Positions 7,001 through 9,330 of a stretch of 9,330 nucleotides of DNA are shown here, piece by piece (position 1 is the stretch's first letter; the number at the start of each line of letters is the position of its first letter). The notes beneath the pieces were generated by a model, which saw only the letters and a list, made by a program, of their open reading frames with translations, was not told the origin of the DNA and made no database searches. A program made the position numbers and the translations under genes. This stretch comes from CBIFVZ01 sp966185765 (lineage in GTDB: Bacteria; Pseudomonadota; Gammaproteobacteria; Enterobacterales; Enterobacteriaceae), in assembly GCA_966185765.1 (NCBI GenBank), contig CBIFVZ010000110.1, positions 1 to 9,330 on the forward strand, given 5' to 3'.

Positions 7001-7421
7001 GTGCGGTGAGACCGGGGGTCAGTTGCTCAACATCACTTGCAGCCCCTGTGACGAGCAGAATACGTACTTTACCGGGCCAGCTACGACCATAGATTTGACG
7101 AAGACACACCCGGATCGCCTTGATGTCTTCATAGCGCTGATTTTTAGATTGTTCATTCGTCGGCTGTTCAGGCTTCTTCCCGGTCAGCGTCGTAAATCGC
7201 TGAATAAAACTTAACGAAACCAGCCAGTCCCATAAGCGTACAAAGAGTTCGTCTAATAACAGAATCGCCAGGCAAATAATGACAACGATAAGCGAGGCGA
7301 ATAATTTTTTCTCTCGCCCGTCTAATCGTAAAAAAGGGTTATTTAACCAAATGAGGCCGACACTCATGAGGATAATTATCGCAACGATTATCCAGGTGCT
7401 TATCCGTTTTTTCTTTACCAT
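4008..7421 (-). CDS. tssM: T6SS inner-membrane protein TssM (IcmF/VasK family)
   Basis: TssM spans the inner membrane and periplasm and links TssL to the lipoprotein TssJ, forming the channel-like core of the T6SS membrane complex. From ATG 7421 it has 1137 residues, normal for the family. Hydrophobic segments lie at about 10-26, 40-60 and 371-391, the classic layout of an N-terminal hairpin, a cytoplasmic domain of about 300 residues, then a third segment leading to a large periplasmic region. The IcmF-type C-terminal region includes FELRPGTASGVMQTTLVVD and GWIRLLDKASV. The cytoplasmic domain has VRILLVTGAASDVEQLTPGL (about 119-138) where some TssM proteins carry a P-loop; no GxxxxGK[ST] is present. 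ATG 7421 is preferred over 7439 because AAGGA (7433-7429) lies 7 bases upstream, overlapping the stop of the preceding gene. Two seven-G runs lie in the coding strand. Confidence 0.97.
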   Translation of the reverse strand: MVKKKRISTWIIVAIIILMSVGLIWLNNPFLRLDGREKKLFASLIVVIICLAILLLDELFVRLWDWLVSLSFIQRFTTLTGKKPEQPTNEQSKNQRYEDIKAIRVCLRQIYGRSWPGKVRILLVTGAASDVEQLTPGLTAQRWQEDKGTLLLWGGDPGEMPDHQWLKALRKLRRRPADGMVWVTQAFDRLSGSALAKPAAIPSDGVMDTLAHAIRERMTILGWQLPLYVWSLHPRAGKTQGRLTPAVGCLLPGGCSAEGLERQLHALSSQLVERGVQQICDSEPHNFLLTLAEQIIHQPQSLSQPLSVMLNPYRRLPLAGVVFSPLSQEAERNVKHRWGMDKRWDVLPDSVRALPRGLRPQKPGFNWQRTAASALAVLMALWGAWMLLSFANNRTLINTAQQQVALSSQSKQPQAERLQALLAVQNTLEQLQYRAGHGVPWYYRAGLNQNDALLAALWPRYSDSAQPLLRDAAAAHLQRQLNDFVQLPPDSPLRETQAKTAWEQLKLYLMLARPERMDAGWFGSTLLNDWPQREGIPDGMWQGMAPSLLTFYASSLKSHPQWRWPANAELVSQSRALLIRLVGMRNSESSLYQKMLSQVSHLYMDMRLEDMTGDTDASRLFTTTDVVPGMFTRQAWEQAVQPAIEKVVKERRDELDWVLTDSKQRPQQEGAPEALEKRLTERYFADFGGAWLEFLNGLRWNRATTLSDAIDQLTLMADVRQSPLVALMNTLNVQGRTGQTQEAISDSLVKSAKNLLGGQEKAAINQSVGAHGPLDATFGPVLALIDKNRAGGQVQSLQTYLTRVTQVRLRLQQVTNAADPQAMTQALAQTVFQGKAVDLTETRDYGSLIAAGLGQEWSGFGRTVFVYPMEQAWQQVLTPAAESLNAQWQQAVVDDWNRAFGGRYPFNNASSDVSLPLLAKYLNTDSGRIAQFLQTRLKGVLHKEGSHWLPDSINAQGLTFDPAFLAAMNTLSQISDVVFTNGEAGLHFELRPGTASGVMQTTLVVDSQKLIYVNEMPAWKRFTWPADTEAPGATLSWVSTQAGTRQYADMPGAWGWIRLLDKASVSAYSGVGSSYSLSWKAPDGRALNYTLRTEAGEGPLALLKLRNFRLPKAIFKVDTSAIESAIADVDRDNGGRL
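5148..5154. repeat. Seven-base C/G homopolymer inside tssM (first)
   Basis: Seven C on the + strand, G on the tssM coding strand, in the codons for L-G-G-Q of NLLGGQEKAAI. This is a possible slippage site; no variation can be judged from one sequence. Confidence 0.8.
6958..6964. repeat. Seven-base C/G homopolymer inside tssM (second)
   Basis: Seven C on the + strand, G on the tssM coding strand, in the codons for W-G-G-D of LLLWGGDPGEM in the N-terminal cytoplasmic domain. A slip here would truncate TssM early, before the periplasmic region that meets TssJ. Confidence 0.8.
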
Positions 7422-7432
7422 GCTGCTTTCCT

Positions 7433-8623
7433 TCAACATTGCGCCTGACGCACTATTGCCTGATGTGTCGTTTTATCCGTCATGATGACCCACTGCGGCT
7501 TACCGGATGTCATGGCATGTTCGCAGGCACACAGCAAAGTAATATTTCCCGTGGCAGCGGCGGGTTTACCAAATACATCATCCAGGTTGTATCCTTCATT
7601 TTGCCCCACAGAATAACCGATACTTTCGGCCTGCTGTAGCACACGCGTCAGGGCCTCATTATCAACCTGTGCCTGCCAGAGCGTGTGGGGTTCATCGGCA
7701 GACAACTGCCCCCAGCGCAGCATATCTTCAAGGGTACTGGCGTCCTGAGTTGAAATAACAGGGCGATGTATCACCGCCTCAGGTTGTACATCGTGATGGG
7801 CAAGCCATTGCGGTGAAGCGAGCAACAGTGCCGAAACCGACTCTGCCTGGAAATTGCGCGGCTCGATAAACAAGTTGATTTCCACTGAAAGCACCAGGGC
7901 GGCCTCACGCCGGTCAAGCCAGGCATCCAGCCACATCATGCCATCCGTATCGGTCTGTGCCACAACCTCGTTAATGTTATATGAACCAGGGCACAGACTC
8001 TGCCAGAGCTGTACAACCTGGGCGTTATCCAGCGCGCCATCATGGCGAATACGCACGGTAATGGCGCTTTCAGGAAGCGCACGCAGATCTGGCTCCAGCA
8101 TGCGCAAAAGCTGGCCCAGATACCCGGTAAGCCTTGTTCTGTAACTTTCTTTTGAGAAATGGAAAATGTCAGGCTCAAGCCGGGCCGTAGTTAACGTCTG
8201 CTGGAGAGGGGAAAAATAGGTTGACTGTAACTGACTACCATAATTTAACAGCGCTGAAGCGAGCTTGTTGCGGGCAATGGGGGTAATAAAAGCTTTCCCC
8301 ACCACTCCCGCCGCGCGCTGGCCTTTTTCTACCTGGATATCGTGTTGCTCCTGATGCAGGCGGTTCCAGTAATTTATGCGGTCACGTTCATTTTCATACG
8401 CACGTAGCCGAAGCGCATAACAGGTGGCGCCAACCAAAAGTGGTACAACAAGCGTGCAGAACCAAAACCATGCGGAGTGGGTAGACATACCCTGTGGCCA
8501 CAAATAAAGCGCCAGCATCACACCGAGTACGGTAATCAGTAGAATAATTAACAGCCACCTCAACTTTGCGGGTGGCTCAGGCAGTGTGAGCTTCTCAGGA
8601 AGCTTTCTTAATTCAACGGGCAT
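7433..8623 (-). CDS. T6SS-linked membrane protein of unknown function (two N-terminal TM segments)
   Basis: I do not recognise a named family. The 396-residue protein (start ATG 8623) has a short N-terminus rich in K, E and P, then two hydrophobic segments at about 21-42 (LRWLLIILLITVLGVMLALY) and 51-71 (WFWFCTLVVPLLVGATCYAL) separated by only eight residues. A long soluble region of about 320 residues follows, starting with basic YENERDRINYWNRLHQEQ. By the positive-inside rule both ends should be cytoplasmic; that is inference. It has no lipobox, P-loop or peptidoglycan-binding motif. It sits between PAAR and tssM: start two bases after the PAAR stop, stop overlapping the tssM ribosome site, so it is made together with them. 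Proteins of this kind are found beside TssM in other enteric clusters to my knowledge, usually labelled hypothetical. A membrane-complex accessory role is plausible but unproven. A GTG at 8674 is less likely because it would overlap PAAR by 49 bases. Confidence 0.85.
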   Translation of the reverse strand: MPVELRKLPEKLTLPEPPAKLRWLLIILLITVLGVMLALYLWPQGMSTHSAWFWFCTLVVPLLVGATCYALRLRAYENERDRINYWNRLHQEQHDIQVEKGQRAAGVVGKAFITPIARNKLASALLNYGSQLQSTYFSPLQQTLTTARLEPDIFHFSKESYRTRLTGYLGQLLRMLEPDLRALPESAITVRIRHDGALDNAQVVQLWQSLCPGSYNINEVVAQTDTDGMMWLDAWLDRREAALVLSVEINLFIEPRNFQAESVSALLLASPQWLAHHDVQPEAVIHRPVISTQDASTLEDMLRWGQLSADEPHTLWQAQVDNEALTRVLQQAESIGYSVGQNEGYNLDDVFGKPAAATGNITLLCACEHAMTSGKPQWVIMTDKTTHQAIVRQAQC

Positions 8624-8625
8624 AA

Positions 8626-8883
8626 TTAACGTTTTCCGGCAATAGGTAATGAGGTAATCAGTACACAACCGCACCCGCAGCGGTGGCCATGAAGGGCAAT
8701 GGGTTTACCATTGATTTTTGAACCGGTATCGCCTTCTGCGATAACCGTCATCCCGTGGGCGGGGCACGTCACTTTGTCACCAAGACAGGACACGGCTTTC
8801 CCCTGGAACTGAACGCCGCTGCTCCCCTGTAACACTGTTCCACCACTAGATGTTTTATCACCAATACGAATCACACCGGGCAT
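8626..8883 (-). CDS. Stand-alone PAAR spike-tip protein of T6SS
   Basis: PAAR proteins form the sharp zinc-holding tip on the VgrG trimer and can carry effectors across the target membrane. This 85-residue protein is all PAAR: it begins MPGVIRIGDKT, continues SSGGTVLQGSS, then CLGDKVTCPAHG (33-44), and ends with SKINGKPIALHGHRCGCGC (55-73). Candidate zinc ligands by family analogy are His43, His65, His67 and a cysteine from the C-terminal Cys69/71/73 group. There is no C-terminal extension, so it is not a fused (evolved) PAAR effector and any cargo must be separate. ATG 8883 has GAGG at 8894-8891 with 7-base spacing. It is the first intact gene of the unit seen here, behind an AT-rich intergenic stretch, and its stop lies two bases before the start of the next gene. 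Confidence 0.95.
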   Translation of the reverse strand: MPGVIRIGDKTSSGGTVLQGSSGVQFQGKAVSCLGDKVTCPAHGMTVIAEGDTGSKINGKPIALHGHRCGCGCVLITSLPIAGKR

Positions 8884-9099
8884 CTTCCACCCTCTTTAAC
8901 GTTAATAAATGGTTATATTTGATATTTAAAACAACGCGACCATTATGACCCGACAAATAATTTTATTTCAGGTTAATTCAGCTTCGCGCTGTTAATTTGA
9001 GATAGCAAGACTATTTAAACCAACTCAGCACACATGGAAATTAATTACTGTATTTGACGCGTTAGTAAATTTCTGACTCAATGGATTATCTTTTTTTAG
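8884..9099. other. AT-rich intergenic stretch upstream of PAAR
   Basis: This 216-base stretch has no open frame of note on either strand and is clearly richer in A and T than the genes around it. It contains several TTAATT/TTAAAT-type words, which makes promoter activity and H-NS binding possible (inference). Two TTAATT words (8973-8978 and 8992-8997) flank a small CAGC/GCTG hairpin (8979-8982 and 8988-8991). I see no GATC site here. Confidence 0.6.
8942..8971 (-). promoter_or_regulatory. Candidate sigma-70 promoter for the PAAR-tssM-tssJ unit
   Basis: On the minus strand CTGAAA (8971-8966, four of six to TTGACA) is followed after 18 bases by CATAAT (8947-8942, five of six to TATAAT). It lies about 60 bases ahead of the PAAR start, in AT-rich DNA. 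The -35 match is weak and AT-rich DNA yields chance matches, so this is only a candidate. The unit may also be read from further upstream. Confidence 0.3.
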
Positions 9100-9330
9100 C
9101 TATAGGTTATTAAGCTGAAGATACGCCTGATATTCCTGGTTGGTGGTTTTGAACTTACTGTTCGAGTAACTGGTTAACGTAACCTTATGCAGGAGTTTAT
9201 TGTCTTTTTCAGCATTCAGATGAATCTTCATTGGGCCATATTCCGCGCCAAAATCGCCCACCAGAAATCACCGCGTTCCACAAAAACCAGGTTGGCTTTT
9301 ACCTGGCGAATAAGCGCGTCCTGCTCGGCA
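9100..9330 (-). pseudogene. Frameshifted C-terminal end of an unidentified gene (runs off the window)
   Basis: The minus strand is coding-like up to the right edge. From 9329 down to 9267 one frame reads AEQDALIRQVKANLVFVERG then D; kept open, it ends at an early TGA (frame ...FWWAILARNMAQ). A frame displaced by one base continues from 9267 as FLVGDFGAEYGPMKIHLNAE and finishes 55 codons later with NQEYQAYLQLNNL, stop TAG 9102-9100. Adding one T to the TTT run at 9267-9265 (coding strand) would give an unbroken VERGDFLVGDFGAEYG. So this is either a pseudogene with a one-base loss or a sequencing error. I do not recognise the family. The place between the presumed vgrG side and PAAR is where enteric clusters keep effector and immunity genes, and a small immunity protein would fit, but that is inference. 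A separate short ORF from the internal ATG of PMKIHL is less likely because it lacks a ribosome site. Confidence 0.6.

Noticed and set aside
1..9330. tRNA, rRNA, CRISPR arrays, insertion sequences or transposase fragments
   Set aside because: I saw no cloverleaf-like sequence, no regularly spaced repeats, and no transposase motifs or paired terminal inverted repeats with target duplication.

Overview
The window looks like chromosomal DNA of an enterobacterium (Enterobacteriaceae, Citrobacter/Enterobacter/Klebsiella/Salmonella-like). This rests on an enterobacterial-type flagellin C-terminus and a type VI secretion system (T6SS) block whose gene order and proteins resemble enteric clusters. 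Species cannot be fixed from the sequence alone.

Layout, left to right. Bases 1-185 hold the last 60 codons of a flagellin gene on the + strand. Bases 186-479 hold no intact gene but carry a strong stem-loop, a second short perfect stem-loop and a minus-strand coding-like relic broken by stops and a frame change. From 480 to 8883 everything intact lies on the minus strand. In transcription order (right to left) it reads: stand-alone PAAR spike-tip protein (8626-8883); a two-membrane-segment protein of unknown function (7433-8623); tssM/icmF (4008-7421); a 192-base gap without an intact gene; tssF (2052-3815); tssG (997-2097); tssJ lipoprotein (480-1022). Bases 8884-9099 are an AT-rich intergenic stretch that probably holds the promoter for PAAR. 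Bases 9100-9330 hold the frameshifted C-terminal end of another minus-strand gene that runs off the window.

How the genes fit together: TssJ (outer-membrane lipoprotein) and TssM (inner membrane to periplasm) are two of the three membrane-complex proteins; the third, TssL, is not in the window. TssF and TssG are baseplate wedge subunits, and PAAR caps the VgrG spike. The remaining core parts (TssA, B, C, E, H, K, L, Hcp, VgrG) are not seen here and would have to lie elsewhere, most simply beyond 9330. Close spacing and overlaps (tssM/two-TM gene, tssF/tssG, tssG/tssJ) indicate co-transcription and translational coupling.

Most of the window is recognisable T6SS. The points worth a second look are the unknown two-TM protein between PAAR and TssM, the gap between tssM and tssF, long G tracts in tssG and tssM, the missing P-loop in TssM, the frameshifted gene upstream of PAAR, and the decayed junction between flagellin and T6SS.
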